Source: an uncultured Bacilli bacterium | Lineage (GTDB): Bacteria > Bacillota_I > Bacilli_A > RF39 > UBA660 | Assembly (NCBI GenBank): GCA_944358685.1 | Contig: CALVRQ010000056.1 | Coordinates: 1-18,334 of the forward strand | DNA: 18,334 nt | Direction: 5' to 3' | Part shown: one piece after another, positions 5,196 to 13,114 of the stretch | Layout: every line of letters starts with the position of its first letter | Position numbering within the stretch: the stretch's first letter is position 1 | Notes under the pieces: generated by a model | What the model was told of the DNA's origin: nothing | The model's input: only the letters and a program-made list of their open reading frames with translations | The model's database searches: none | Translations under genes and position numbers: made by a program

Positions 5196-6203
5196 ATGTT
5201 TTCAAAAGATATCGGAATAGATTTAGGAACAGCTAATGTTCTTATTTATATTAAAGGTCAAGGAATAGTTTTAAATGAACCAAGTGTTGTTGCTATTGAC
5301 GAAGAAACCAAAAGACCAGTCGCCGTAGGAACGGCTGCTAAAGAAATGTTGGGTCGAACTCCAGGACAAGTCAAAGCCATCAGACCAATGAAAGACGGTG
5401 TCATTGCCGACTTTGAAATTACCGAAATAATGTTAAACAATTTTATTAGGAAAGTAAACGGTAAAAGTTTCTTTGGTAGACCAAGAATTTTAATTTGTTG
5501 TCCTTCAAACATCACACAAGTTGAAAAAAATGCCATCAGAGAAGCAGCTGAAAAAACAGGCGCTCGTAAAGTTTATCTTGAAGAAGAACCAAAAGTTGCG
5601 GCTGTTGGAGCTGGTATGGATATTTCAAAACCAAGCGGTAACATGGTTATTGATATTGGAGGAGGAACAACTGACGTAGCCGTTTTATCATTAGGTGGAA
5701 TCGTTACATCTTCATCAATTAAAATAGCCGGCAATGTTTTTGATAATGATATTATTAAATACATTAGAGAAAAATATAAACTTCTCGTTGGTGATCAAAC
5801 AGCTGAAGAGATCAAATTCCAAATTGGAACTGTATTTCCTGGCTCAAAAAATGAAAAAATGGAAGTTCGTGGACGTGACTTAGTTACAGGTTTACCACAT
5901 TCAATAACTTTAACCTCTGAAGAAGTTGAAGAAGCCTTAAGAGAAAGCGCTTATGTTATTGTTAATACCGCTAAATCAGTCTTAGAACAAACCCCTCCAG
6001 AACTATCTGCCGACATTATTGATAAAGGTATTGTCATTACTGGTGGTGGAGCACTACTTGACGGTATTGATGAGCTATTAAGTCACGAATTAAAAGTTCC
6101 TGTTTTTGTAGCAGAAAGTCCACTAACATGTGTTGTTGAAGGAACTGGAGTTTTATTAGAAAACATTCCTTTACTAGAAAGTGGTTTAAATAAACGTTAT
6201 TAG
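5196..6203 (+). CDS. mbl: MreB-family actin homologue Mbl
   Basis: Cytoplasmic actin-like ATPase that forms membrane-bound filaments guiding lateral wall synthesis. The ATG at 5196 is chosen over a GTG at 5187: the GTG sits inside the SD (AAAGGTGA), and M-F-S-K-D-I-G-I-D-L-G is the family start. That gives 335 residues. Actin-fold motifs are visible: phosphate 1 D-I-G-I-D-L-G-T-A-N (5-14), V-V-A-I-D, the I-R-P-M-K-D-G-V-I-A-D-F segment, L-E-E-E-P-K-A/V-A-A and phosphate 2 V-I-D-I-G-G-G-T-T-D, and the adenosine motif ITGGGALL. Mbl rather than MreB is suggested by the start and by synteny: in B. subtilis mbl also lies downstream of spoIID-spoIIQ. The M18 gene follows after 28 bases with no promoter seen between. 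Confidence 0.9.
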   Translation: MFSKDIGIDLGTANVLIYIKGQGIVLNEPSVVAIDEETKRPVAVGTAAKEMLGRTPGQVKAIRPMKDGVIADFEITEIMLNNFIRKVNGKSFFGRPRILICCPSNITQVEKNAIREAAEKTGARKVYLEEEPKVAAVGAGMDISKPSGNMVIDIGGGTTDVAVLSLGGIVTSSSIKIAGNVFDNDIIKYIREKYKLLVGDQTAEEIKFQIGTVFPGSKNEKMEVRGRDLVTGLPHSITLTSEEVEEALRESAYVIVNTAKSVLEQTPPELSADIIDKGIVITGGGALLDGIDELLSHELKVPVFVAESPLTCVVEGTGVLLENIPLLESGLNKRY

Positions 6204-6231
6204 TCCATAATATAACTAGAAAGGAGTTTTT

Positions 6232-7644
6232 ATGGAAAAAACAAAAACACAAATTTTAAAAGAAAAATTATTCAGACCTAAAAAAAACGGTTGGGAATCT
6301 AAAAACATTGATAAAAATAAAATTATGAATTTTGCTAAAGACTACATTAACTTTATCAATAAAGCTAAAACTGAAAGAGAATGTGTTCAAGAATTTACCA
6401 AAATTTTAGAAGAAAATGGCTTTAAAAACATTCAAAGTGAAAACAATTTAAAAGCTGGTGATAAAGTATATTATATAAATAGATATAAAAGTATATATGC
6501 CGCTGTAATTGGTAGTGACGATTTAACAAGAGGCTTTAACATCGTCGGAGCTCACATTGATAGTCCAAGATTAGATTTAAAACCTAATCCTCTATATGAA
6601 AGTGCTGAACTAGCAATGTTCAAAACTCATTTTTATGGTGGCATCAAAAAATATCAGTGGGTTAATATTCCTCTAAGTATGCACGGTGTCATCATGACTA
6701 AAGATAATAAAAAAATCGAAATAAACATCGGAGAAAAAGAAGATGAACCAATATTTACAATAGCTGACCTTTTACCACATTTATCTTCACAGCAAAACAA
6801 AAAGAAATTAGACGAAGCAATCAGTGGTGAAGATTTAAACATCTTAGTCGGTAGTATTCCATATGAAACGGATGAAGAAATTGATGAAAAAGTAAAATTA
6901 AATATTTTAAACTTATTAAATCAAAAATATGGTATCATTGAAAGAGATTTTGTCAGTAGTGAAATAGAATTCGTTCCAGCCTTAAAAGCTAAAAGCTTAG
7001 GATTTGATCAAAGCTTAGTTGCTGGTTATGGCCAAGATGATAGAGTATGTGCCTATACTAGTTTAAAAGCATTATTAGATGTAAATAATCCAAAAAGGAC
7101 TGCCATTTGCTTATTAGCCGATAAAGAAGAAATTGGTAGTATGGGAAATACTGGTATGTCATCAAGATCATTTGAATATTTTTTAGGACAAATATTAGAT
7201 AAAACTATCGGTAATAAACCAGGACTCTTAGATGAAATATTTCAATCAACAAGAGTTTTATCAGCTGACGTTACAGGTGGATATAATCCAAACTATCCAA
7301 ATACTTATGAAAAAAACAACGAATCATACATTGGTCACGGTATCTCTGTAATTAAATATACTGGTAGTGCCAGTAAAGGTGGTGCCTCAGATGCTAACGC
7401 TGAATTTGTTGGATATGTTAGAAACCTATTTGAAACAAATAATGTAGCTTATCAAAATAGTGAAATGGGTAAAATTGGTATTGGTGGTGGTGGGACTATC
7501 GCCTATATCTTAGCTGATAAAGGTGTTGATGTTATTGACTGTGGTGTCCCAGTAATCTCTATGCATTCACCTTATGAAATAACCAGTAAATTTGATATAT
7601 ATAATGCTTACAAAGCCTATGAAGTATTTTATAAAGACGAGTAA
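6232..7644 (+). CDS. apeA: M18 family zinc aminopeptidase
   Basis: Cytosolic dinuclear-zinc aminopeptidase that removes N-terminal residues, often acidic ones, from peptides. The 470-residue length fits the ApeA-like bacterial branch. Visible sites in order: G-A-H-I-D-S-P (His108, with Asp110 next to it), Q-D-D-R-V (Asp269/270), D-K-E-E-I-G-S (catalytic Glu and metal ligand Glu at 299/300), A-D-V-T (Asp346) and S-M-H-S-P-Y-E (His445), the complete set for M18. The SD AAGGAG at 6221-6226 fixes the start. It follows mbl by 28 bases and probably shares its transcript; an intrinsic terminator ends the unit. The substrate cannot be read from sequence. Confidence 0.91.
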   Translation: MEKTKTQILKEKLFRPKKNGWESKNIDKNKIMNFAKDYINFINKAKTERECVQEFTKILEENGFKNIQSENNLKAGDKVYYINRYKSIYAAVIGSDDLTRGFNIVGAHIDSPRLDLKPNPLYESAELAMFKTHFYGGIKKYQWVNIPLSMHGVIMTKDNKKIEINIGEKEDEPIFTIADLLPHLSSQQNKKKLDEAISGEDLNILVGSIPYETDEEIDEKVKLNILNLLNQKYGIIERDFVSSEIEFVPALKAKSLGFDQSLVAGYGQDDRVCAYTSLKALLDVNNPKRTAICLLADKEEIGSMGNTGMSSRSFEYFLGQILDKTIGNKPGLLDEIFQSTRVLSADVTGGYNPNYPNTYEKNNESYIGHGISVIKYTGSASKGGASDANAEFVGYVRNLFETNNVAYQNSEMGKIGIGGGGTIAYILADKGVDVIDCGVPVISMHSPYEITSKFDIYNAYKAYEVFYKDE

Positions 7645-7656
7645 TTCGTCTTTTTT
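7633..7656 (+). terminator. Intrinsic terminator of the mbl-apeA unit
   Basis: AAAGACGA (7633-7640) pairs perfectly with TCGTCTTT (7646-7653), loop GTAAT, T run to 7656. The apeA stop codon is in the loop. Confidence 0.92.
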
Positions 7657-7686
7657 CTTCTTAAAACACAAAAAATTCTTAACATA

Positions 7687-7695
7687 TGGTATAAT
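7687..7695 (+). promoter_or_regulatory. Extended -10 promoter of the DUF4203-like gene
   Basis: TGG followed by TATAAT at 7690-7695; no clear -35. Predicted leader about 38 bases. Confidence 0.55.
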
Positions 7696-7740
7696 ATAAT
7701 TAAATAAAGATTTATTGTATAGCATTAGGAAGTGAGTTGA

Positions 7741-8256
7741 ATGAATTTAACCAATATTATGGCCTTGATTATCGCTATAATTACTTGTTTCTTTGGTTAT
7801 AAATTAAATAAAGCTCTTATCACAATTTTGGGTTTAATCTTAGGATTTTGGCTAAGTGTAACCTACTTGCCAAGTATAATTGATAGCCAAACAATTATTT
7901 ATATAATCTCAATAATTATTGCCATATTTGCTGGTTTAATTTCTTACAAACTGTATTTAGTTGGTATATTCTTTCTATGTTTCATTGCTGCATATATCCT
8001 ATGTGAACCACTTGGATTAACTGACAATATTCAAATAATTTTTGGCTTAATTGTTGGAATAGTTGCTGGAATTTTAGGTGTCAAATTCACAAAACCACTT
8101 ATGATTATATCAACAAGTTTAAGTGGTAGTTCAATAATTTCTAAAACATTATTTAGTATTTTAAACTTCCAAAATAATATTTTAATCTTTATCATTTCTA
8201 TAATATTTACCATTTTAGGTATAACATATCAATTCAAGCAAAAGGAAACCAATTAG
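7741..8256 (+). CDS. Polytopic membrane protein, DUF4203/TMEM198-like
   Basis: A 171-residue, almost wholly hydrophobic protein with about seven predicted membrane segments (roughly 4-20, 24-43, 51-66, 67-88, 96-114, 119-139, 146-165). The repeated pattern of a small helix pair rich in Gly (F-F-G-Y-K-L, then L-I-L-G-F-W-L; I-F-G-L-I-V-G-I-V-A-G-I-L-G) is typical of DUF4203-like proteins, whose function in bacteria is not established. It has its own extended -10 promoter and an AGGA SD about 10 bases before the ATG. The next gene begins 51 bases later; an inverted repeat sits between them. No catalytic residues are visible. A small transporter or a structural membrane protein are both possible. 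Confidence 0.62.
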   Translation: MNLTNIMALIIAIITCFFGYKLNKALITILGLILGFWLSVTYLPSIIDSQTIIYIISIIIAIFAGLISYKLYLVGIFFLCFIAAYILCEPLGLTDNIQIIFGLIVGIVAGILGVKFTKPLMIISTSLSGSSIISKTLFSILNFQNNILIFIISIIFTILGITYQFKQKETN

Positions 8257-8282
8257 CATTTTTATGAAAAATATGCTAAAAT
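8253..8282 (+). promoter_or_regulatory. Inverted repeat overlapping a candidate tagO promoter
   Basis: TTAGCAT (8253-8259) and ATGCTAA (8273-8279) are perfect arms; inner TTTT and AAAA can extend the stem with a 2-base bulge. The left arm contains the upstream stop codon and a -35-like TTAGCA; the right arm overlaps an extended -10, TGC then TAAAAT (8277-8282). It could be an operator or a weak terminator. Confidence 0.4.
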
Positions 8283-8307
8283 ATACTCCACTAGAGGTGA
8301 AATTTAC

Positions 8308-9366
8308 ATGACACAAAATGAAATAGCAAAAATATTTTTAATGATAATTACGACATTTTTATTTGTTGCAATTCTAATTCCGTTTATCAAAAAAATAGCA
8401 ATCCACGTTGGGGCTTTAGACATTCCAAACAAAAGGAAAGTACATAGTAAACCAATGCCAAGACTAGGAGGACTCGCCATATTCTTTGGCTTCCTATTTG
8501 GATACATTCTTTTTGGTGAACCAAGTAGTACTATGAATTCCATTTTAATAGGTAGTTTTATCATTGTTTTAACTGGCGCCATTGACGATATAAAACCATT
8601 AAAAGCCTCAGTTAAATTTGTCGCCCAATTAATGGCTGCAATAGTAGTAACTTGCTATGGTAAACTACTTATTCAAGACATTACAGCTTTTGGATTTTAC
8701 TTAGATTTAGGTGTATTTGCCTACCCTATTACTATATTTTTCATCTTAGGATGTCTTAATTGCATAAATTTAATTGATGGTTTAGACGGCCTAGCAGCAG
8801 GTATCAGTTCCATCTACTTCGCCACTATAGGTATTATTTCAATTATTATGGGTAAAACCGGATTAGATTTTATTCTAACCTTTATCATGTTAGGTTCAGT
8901 TTTAGGTTTTCTTGTTCATAATTTTCATCCGGCTAGTATATTTGCAGGAGATTCTGGATCACTATTCATGGGTTTTATGATAGCAATCATAGCTTTACTA
9001 GGATTTAAGAGTGTCACCCTAACCTCTTTAATCATTCCATTACTAATTTTAGCTATTCCAATTTTAGACACTGTATTTGCTATTATAAGAAGATTATTAA
9101 AAGGTGAAAAAATTTCAAAACCAGATAAATCTCATCTCCACCATCAATTATTAAACAAAAACTTCTCACATAAAGCGACTGTATTAATAATTTATGGTAT
9201 TGATATACTATTTGCCGCAGCCTCTATCATCTATGCTCTTCACGACCAAAAACTAGGTTATATAATTTATGCAATTTTAACAATTATAGTTGTAATATTC
9301 GTTTTAAAAACCGATATTATTGTGGATAAAGCCAGTCTTCACAAAAAACATCATAAAGAAAAATAA
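8308..9366 (+). CDS. tagO: Undecaprenyl-phosphate GlcNAc-1-phosphate transferase, TagO/WecA type
   Basis: An integral membrane enzyme that transfers a sugar-1-phosphate, probably GlcNAc-1-P, from UDP-sugar to undecaprenyl phosphate. This is the first step of wall teichoic acid or related wall glycopolymer synthesis. The 352-residue polytopic protein shows the family's cytoplasmic motifs: V-H-S-K-P-M-P-R-L-G-G (45-55), I-D-D-I-K-P (Asp93/94), N-L-I-D-G-L-D-G-L-A (154-163), F-A-G-D-S-G-S (212-218) and the HLHH loop (276-279). The basic HLHH loop separates it from MraY and supports WecA/TagO. An AGAGGTGA SD precedes the ATG. No other glycopolymer genes are nearby, so the final product is unknown. 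A terminator follows directly. Confidence 0.9.
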   Translation: MTQNEIAKIFLMIITTFLFVAILIPFIKKIAIHVGALDIPNKRKVHSKPMPRLGGLAIFFGFLFGYILFGEPSSTMNSILIGSFIIVLTGAIDDIKPLKASVKFVAQLMAAIVVTCYGKLLIQDITAFGFYLDLGVFAYPITIFFILGCLNCINLIDGLDGLAAGISSIYFATIGIISIIMGKTGLDFILTFIMLGSVLGFLVHNFHPASIFAGDSGSLFMGFMIAIIALLGFKSVTLTSLIIPLLILAIPILDTVFAIIRRLLKGEKISKPDKSHLHHQLLNKNFSHKATVLIIYGIDILFAAASIIYALHDQKLGYIIYAILTIIVVIFVLKTDIIVDKASLHKKHHKEK

Positions 9367-9390
9367 TTATCATCGCATAATTATTTTTTT
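9361..9390 (+). terminator. Intrinsic terminator of tagO
   Basis: AAATAATTAT (9361-9370) pairs perfectly with ATAATTATTT (9377-9386), loop CATCGC, T run to 9390. The tagO stop (9364-9366) lies in the left arm. Confidence 0.85.
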
Positions 9391-9417
9391 AATGTAAATA
9401 ATATAAATGGTGATTTT

Positions 9418-10137
9418 ATGAGCAAAGAAATAGTAGAAATCCTAGATGTAATACTTAGATGTCTAGTTTCTTTAGTTACACTTTTTTTTGTAACCAAAAT
9501 GATAGGTAAAAAGCAAGTATCTGAATTTAGTTTGTTTGATTATGTTATCGGTATATCAATTGGTAACTTTGCCGCAGAAATGGCCATCAACCTTGACTCT
9601 GAATATCTTCATGGAACTGTAGCAGTTATTGTCTTTGGGCTAGTCGCTTACCTTGTATCAATCATTACGTTAAAAAGTTTAAAAGCTCGTAAATTCTTTA
9701 TTGGTGATCCTAGTATTGTCATCGAAGATGGTAAAATTCTCTATAAAAGTTTAAAAAAGAATAAAATTGATATCAATGATCTATTAGAAGAATGCCGTAT
9801 TAATGGATATTTTGATATATCAGAAATAGACTATGCTCTAATGGAAGCCAATGGAAAAATAAGTTTTTTACCAAAACCAGATTACATGCAACCAATTAAC
9901 AAAGATTTAAAAATAAAAAACGAAAAAACCGGTTTATGTGCCAACTTAATTGTTGATGGAAAAATAATCAATGAATCTTTAAGAATAATGCATAAAGACG
10001 AAAAATGGCTTATGCATGAAATAGAAGTTAAAGGTTACAAATTAGAAGATATAATTTTAGCCACTTTAGACCTCAAAGAAAATTTTAAAGTTTACGGAAA
10101 AAATGTCAATTCTAAAACTTATGATATTTTAAACTAG
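9418..10137 (+). CDS. DUF421 membrane protein, YetF-like
   Basis: A 239-residue protein with about three N-terminal membrane helices (roughly 7-27, 38-57, 66-87) and a cytoplasmic C-terminal part. Family features visible: I-G-K-K-Q-V-S-E-F-S-L-F-D-Y-V-I (29-44), I-G-N-F-A-A-E near 48-54, the switch K-A-R-K-F-F-I-G-D-P-S-I-V-I-E-D-G (about 89-105), and L-L-E-E-C-R-x-N-G-Y-F-D-I-S-E-I-D-Y-A (122-140). This matches the DUF421/YetF family; several Bacillus members affect spore germination, but no biochemical role is assigned. The SD ATGGTGA precedes the ATG. No clear promoter is visible in the 27 bases after the tagO terminator, so read-through is possible. Function remains unknown. Confidence 0.82.
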   Translation: MSKEIVEILDVILRCLVSLVTLFFVTKMIGKKQVSEFSLFDYVIGISIGNFAAEMAINLDSEYLHGTVAVIVFGLVAYLVSIITLKSLKARKFFIGDPSIVIEDGKILYKSLKKNKIDINDLLEECRINGYFDISEIDYALMEANGKISFLPKPDYMQPINKDLKIKNEKTGLCANLIVDGKIINESLRIMHKDEKWLMHEIEVKGYKLEDIILATLDLKENFKVYGKNVNSKTYDILN

Positions 10138-10154
10138 TATTAAATATATTACTC

Positions 10155-10163
10155 TGCTATAAT
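10155..10163 (+). promoter_or_regulatory. Extended -10 promoter of the NUDIX gene
   Basis: TGC followed by TATAAT at 10158-10163. Transcription would begin near 10170, just ahead of the GGTGA SD. Confidence 0.55.
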
Positions 10164-10179
10164 TAGTTAGGTGATAAAC

Positions 10180-10623
10180 ATGAGACATTTTTGCGCATCT
10201 GCATATATTATTAATCCAAATACTAAAAAATTACTATTAGTAAAACATAGCGATTATAATAAATGGCTTCAACCAGGCGGTCATATAGAAGATAATGAAA
10301 CCCCTGAAGAAGCGGCCGTAAGAGAAGTATATGAAGAAACAGGTATTAAAACAACCCTTATCGGCCAGCACTTTCCAAGAGAAGATGATTTAATTAGACC
10401 ACTTGGTATTCAGTGTAACCGAAAAGATAATGGCGATAGAATGATTGATATTATTTATGTTGGTAAACCTAACAATCCAGAAGCTCCTTTAAAAGTAAAT
10501 GATGAAAGCAAAGACATTGGTTGGTTTTCTAGACATGATTTAGACGAAATGCCTGTCTTTCCCGATGTCAAAATTACCTTTGATTATATTTTAAGAAATT
10601 ATTTTGGAGTAATTGATGCCTAA
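10180..10623 (+). CDS. NUDIX hydrolase
   Basis: Hydrolyses a nucleoside diphosphate linked to another moiety. The NUDIX box is complete: G-x5-E-x7-R-E-V-Y-E-E-T-G-I, beginning at the second Gly of G-G-H-I-E-D-N-E. The ATG at 10180 is chosen over the GTG at 10171 because that GTG is part of the SD (TAGGTGA); this gives 147 residues. The N-terminus (R-H-F-C-A-S-A-Y-I-I) and the L-Q-P-G-G-H block resemble broad-specificity NUDIX proteins of Firmicutes. The substrate cannot be assigned. Its last 8 bases overlap the ATG of the cysteine-rich gene, so the two are translationally coupled and probably functionally linked. Confidence 0.88.
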   Translation: MRHFCASAYIINPNTKKLLLVKHSDYNKWLQPGGHIEDNETPEEAAVREVYEETGIKTTLIGQHFPREDDLIRPLGIQCNRKDNGDRMIDIIYVGKPNNPEAPLKVNDESKDIGWFSRHDLDEMPVFPDVKITFDYILRNYFGVIDA

Positions 10624-11212
10624 AATAATAATCAATGATAAATTAGCTTTGGATAAATTTTATCGAAAGCTCTTTTTTTATAAATCATTTATTTTCAAAA
10701 AATCAACCTTTACTGTGGAAACAAAATTTCAAGAAGTAAAACCAATAATAAATGCTTTAAATATCAAAAAAAGAAAACAAAGAATAATTTATATTTATGA
10801 TGAAGCCTGCAAACAAATAGATAATCACTATCAAAATAAAAATATATGTGGCTTTAAAAATAATGAGTGTTACGTCCAACAAAAATTAAACAACGGTACC
10901 ATTAATGGGTGCTGCAGAATGTGCAAATACCAAAGTAAATACGGATGCACTACCCAAAACTTAACATGTAAATTATTCACCTGCTCCGAAGTTGAAAAAA
11001 GGTGTAAGGTCATCACCTTTGATGATTTAAAAATACTTAATCTATTATCCCTTAGAAATAGAATGATTTTAAAATCAGATTACTTTTCCAAAAGAGAAGA
11101 TGTTATCAATGATTTATATATTGGAAGCTTATTCATCTGGTGCATCAAAATAGTCATCAGAATGATAAATACAATTTATGTATTAAAATGTAAGAAAATT
11201 GAAGAAAAATAA
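10616..11212 (+). CDS. Cysteine-rich protein of unknown function
   Basis: A 198-residue protein using the ATG at 10616, which has a GGAG SD 6 bases upstream inside the NUDIX gene. Ten Cys fall within about 66 residues (65, 78, 85, 99, 100, 103, 111, 118, 123, 130); two more are at 176 and 192. The arrangement C-G-F-K-N-N-E-C, then G-C-C-R-M-C-K, Y-G-C, C-K-L-F-T-C suggests a metal-binding module such as a zinc or iron-sulfur site; there is no signal peptide. The N-terminal third is basic (K-K-R-K-Q-R), and a hydrophobic segment lies near 168-190. I do not recognise a named family with confidence. The overlap with the NUDIX gene (ATGCCTAA) ties the two together. typA has its own promoter immediately after the stop. 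Confidence 0.78.
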   Translation: MPKIIINDKLALDKFYRKLFFYKSFIFKKSTFTVETKFQEVKPIINALNIKKRKQRIIYIYDEACKQIDNHYQNKNICGFKNNECYVQQKLNNGTINGCCRMCKYQSKYGCTTQNLTCKLFTCSEVEKRCKVITFDDLKILNLLSLRNRMILKSDYFSKREDVINDLYIGSLFIWCIKIVIRMINTIYVLKCKKIEEK

Positions 11213-11215
11213 ACA

Positions 11216-11244
11216 TTTACAATTGTTTTTAATCGTGATATAAT
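11216..11244 (+). promoter_or_regulatory. Strong sigma-A promoter of typA
   Basis: -35 TTTACA (11216-11221), 17-base spacer ending in TGA, -10 TATAAT (11239-11244). The most complete promoter in the window; it starts 4 bases after the preceding stop. Confidence 0.8.
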
Positions 11245-11273
11245 TGTTCCTAGTGCAAAGAGAGGTAGTATTT

Positions 11274-13091
11274 ATGAAACAGAGAAATATCGCGATAATT
11301 GCCCATGTCGACCATGGAAAAACAACCTTAGTCGACCAATTATTAAAAGGGTCCGGAACATTTAGAGAAAATGAAGAAGTTCAAACTAGAGCCATGGATT
11401 CCAACGCATTAGAGAGAGAACGTGGAATTACCATTTTAGCTAAAACAACAGCCATCAATTATAAAGGATACCGTATTAACATATTAGATACTCCAGGTCA
11501 TGCTGACTTTGGTGGCGAAGTAGAACGTATCATGAACATGGTTGACGGTGTTTTACTAGTAGTAGATGCTTATGAAGGAACCATGCCACAAACTAGATTC
11601 GTTTTAAAAAAAGCCCTAGCTGCCGGTGTTACTCCAATTGTCGTTGTTAACAAAATAGATAAACCATCCGCTAGACCTGCTCAAGTAGTAGATGAAGTCA
11701 TGGATCTATTCATTGAATTAGGTGCTTCATTAGAACAACTAGAATTCCCCGTTTTATATGCATCAGCTTTAAATGGAACATCTAGCCCATCTCCAGATTT
11801 AAGCACCCAAGAAAAAACAATGGACCCAATTTTAGATGCCGTAATTGAAAATATTCCAGAACCAAATGTTGATGAAAATGGACCATTTCAATTTCAACCT
11901 GCCCTACTCGATTATAATGACTTTGTTGGTCGTATCGGTATTGGTGTAGTTAAAAGAGGACACATCAAAGTAAATTCCAATGTAACATGCATGCGTTTAG
12001 ATGGTACTAAAAAACAATTCAGAATTCAAAAAATTTTCGGATATTTAGGACTAAACAAAATAGAAGTAAACGAAGCCCATGCTGGCGATATTGTGGCTAT
12101 AGCCGGACTTCCAGATATTTCCGTTGGTGAAACTGTTTGTGAAGTAGGTTACGAAGAAGCTCTCCCACCTCTTAGAATTGATGAACCAACCTTACAAATG
12201 ACTTTTGGTGTCAACACCAGTCCATTTAGTGGTAGAGATGGAAAATTTTTAACCGCAAGACAAATTGAAGATAGATTAATGAAAGAAACTGAAAAAGACG
12301 TTTCTCTAAAAGTAAGACAAATAGACTCTGAATCATGGATGGTTTCAGGTAGAGGTGAATTACATCTATCAATTTTAATCGAAACAATGCGTAGAGAAGG
12401 TTATGAAATAGAAGTATCTAAACCTCAAATCATTATCAAAGAAATCGACGGTGTTAAATGTGAACCTTATGAAGATGTCGAAATCGAAGTACCAGAAGAG
12501 TATGTTGGTTCAGTCATTGAATCCTTAGGTAACCGTGGCGGAACAATGGAAAACATGCAGCCGTTTGATAATCAAACCAAATTATTATACACTGTCCCAT
12601 CTAGAGGGTTAATTGGTTTTACCACTGAATTTATGACATTAACTAAAGGATACGGTATATTATCCCATGCTTTTAAATCATATGAACCGCTATCAAGTGG
12701 TAATATTGGCGAAAGAAAAGCTGGAGTATTAGTCTCTATTGATAATGGTAAATCAACTGCTTATGCTTTAGGATCTCTAGAAGACCGCGGTGTAATGTTC
12801 ATTGCTCCAGGTACCGATGTTTATGAAGGTATGATTGTCGGTGAAAATAACCATGAAAATGATTTAGCCGTTAACGTTACAAAAGGTAAACAATTAACAA
12901 ACACAAGAAGTGCGAATAAAGACCATACCGTTGTCTTGAAAAAGCCAAGAGAGATGAGCCTAGAAGTTTGCCTAGATTATATCAATGAAGATGAATTAGT
13001 CGAAGTAACACCAGTTACATATAGACTAAGAAAGAAAATACTAAACACTAATGAAAGAAAAAAATACGAAAACAAGAAAAATCCAAAATAA
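11274..13091 (+). CDS. typA: Ribosome-associated translational GTPase TypA/BipA
   Basis: EF-G-like GTPase that binds ribosomes and supports 50S assembly and stress or cold adaptation. The ATG at 11274 with SD AGAGG (11261-11265) is chosen over an upstream TTG at 11244 that lies in the -10 box; this gives 605 residues, normal for the family. Visible G motifs: A-H-V-D-H-G-K-T-T near residue 10-18 (G1), R-G-I-T-I (G2), D-T-P-G-H (G3), N-K-I-D (G4) and S-A-L-N-G (G5). Domains III and V follow (G-R-G-E-L-H-L-S; S-R-G-L-I-G-F), with the BipA-specific C-terminal domain and its T-N-T-R-S-A-N-K-D-H. A bidirectional terminator begins at its last base. Confidence 0.96.
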   Translation: MKQRNIAIIAHVDHGKTTLVDQLLKGSGTFRENEEVQTRAMDSNALERERGITILAKTTAINYKGYRINILDTPGHADFGGEVERIMNMVDGVLLVVDAYEGTMPQTRFVLKKALAAGVTPIVVVNKIDKPSARPAQVVDEVMDLFIELGASLEQLEFPVLYASALNGTSSPSPDLSTQEKTMDPILDAVIENIPEPNVDENGPFQFQPALLDYNDFVGRIGIGVVKRGHIKVNSNVTCMRLDGTKKQFRIQKIFGYLGLNKIEVNEAHAGDIVAIAGLPDISVGETVCEVGYEEALPPLRIDEPTLQMTFGVNTSPFSGRDGKFLTARQIEDRLMKETEKDVSLKVRQIDSESWMVSGRGELHLSILIETMRREGYEIEVSKPQIIIKEIDGVKCEPYEDVEIEVPEEYVGSVIESLGNRGGTMENMQPFDNQTKLLYTVPSRGLIGFTTEFMTLTKGYGILSHAFKSYEPLSSGNIGERKAGVLVSIDNGKSTAYALGSLEDRGVMFIAPGTDVYEGMIVGENNHENDLAVNVTKGKQLTNTRSANKDHTVVLKKPREMSLEVCLDYINEDELVEVTPVTYRLRKKILNTNERKKYENKKNPK

Positions 13092-13113
13092 AACTTCCGC
13101 TGAGGAAGTTTTT
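13091..13113. terminator. Bidirectional terminator between typA and the lipoprotein gene
   Basis: AAACTTCC (13091-13098) pairs with GGAAGTTT (13104-13111), loop GCTGA. T-rich tails follow on both strands (plus strand to 13113; minus strand TTTTATTTT), serving the convergent genes. Confidence 0.88.
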
Positions 13114-13114
13114 A

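Noticed and set aside
11244..11273. TTG start adding ten residues to TypA
   Set aside because: The TTG overlaps the -10 box, so it would not be in the transcript; the ATG at 11274 has a proper SD and family start.
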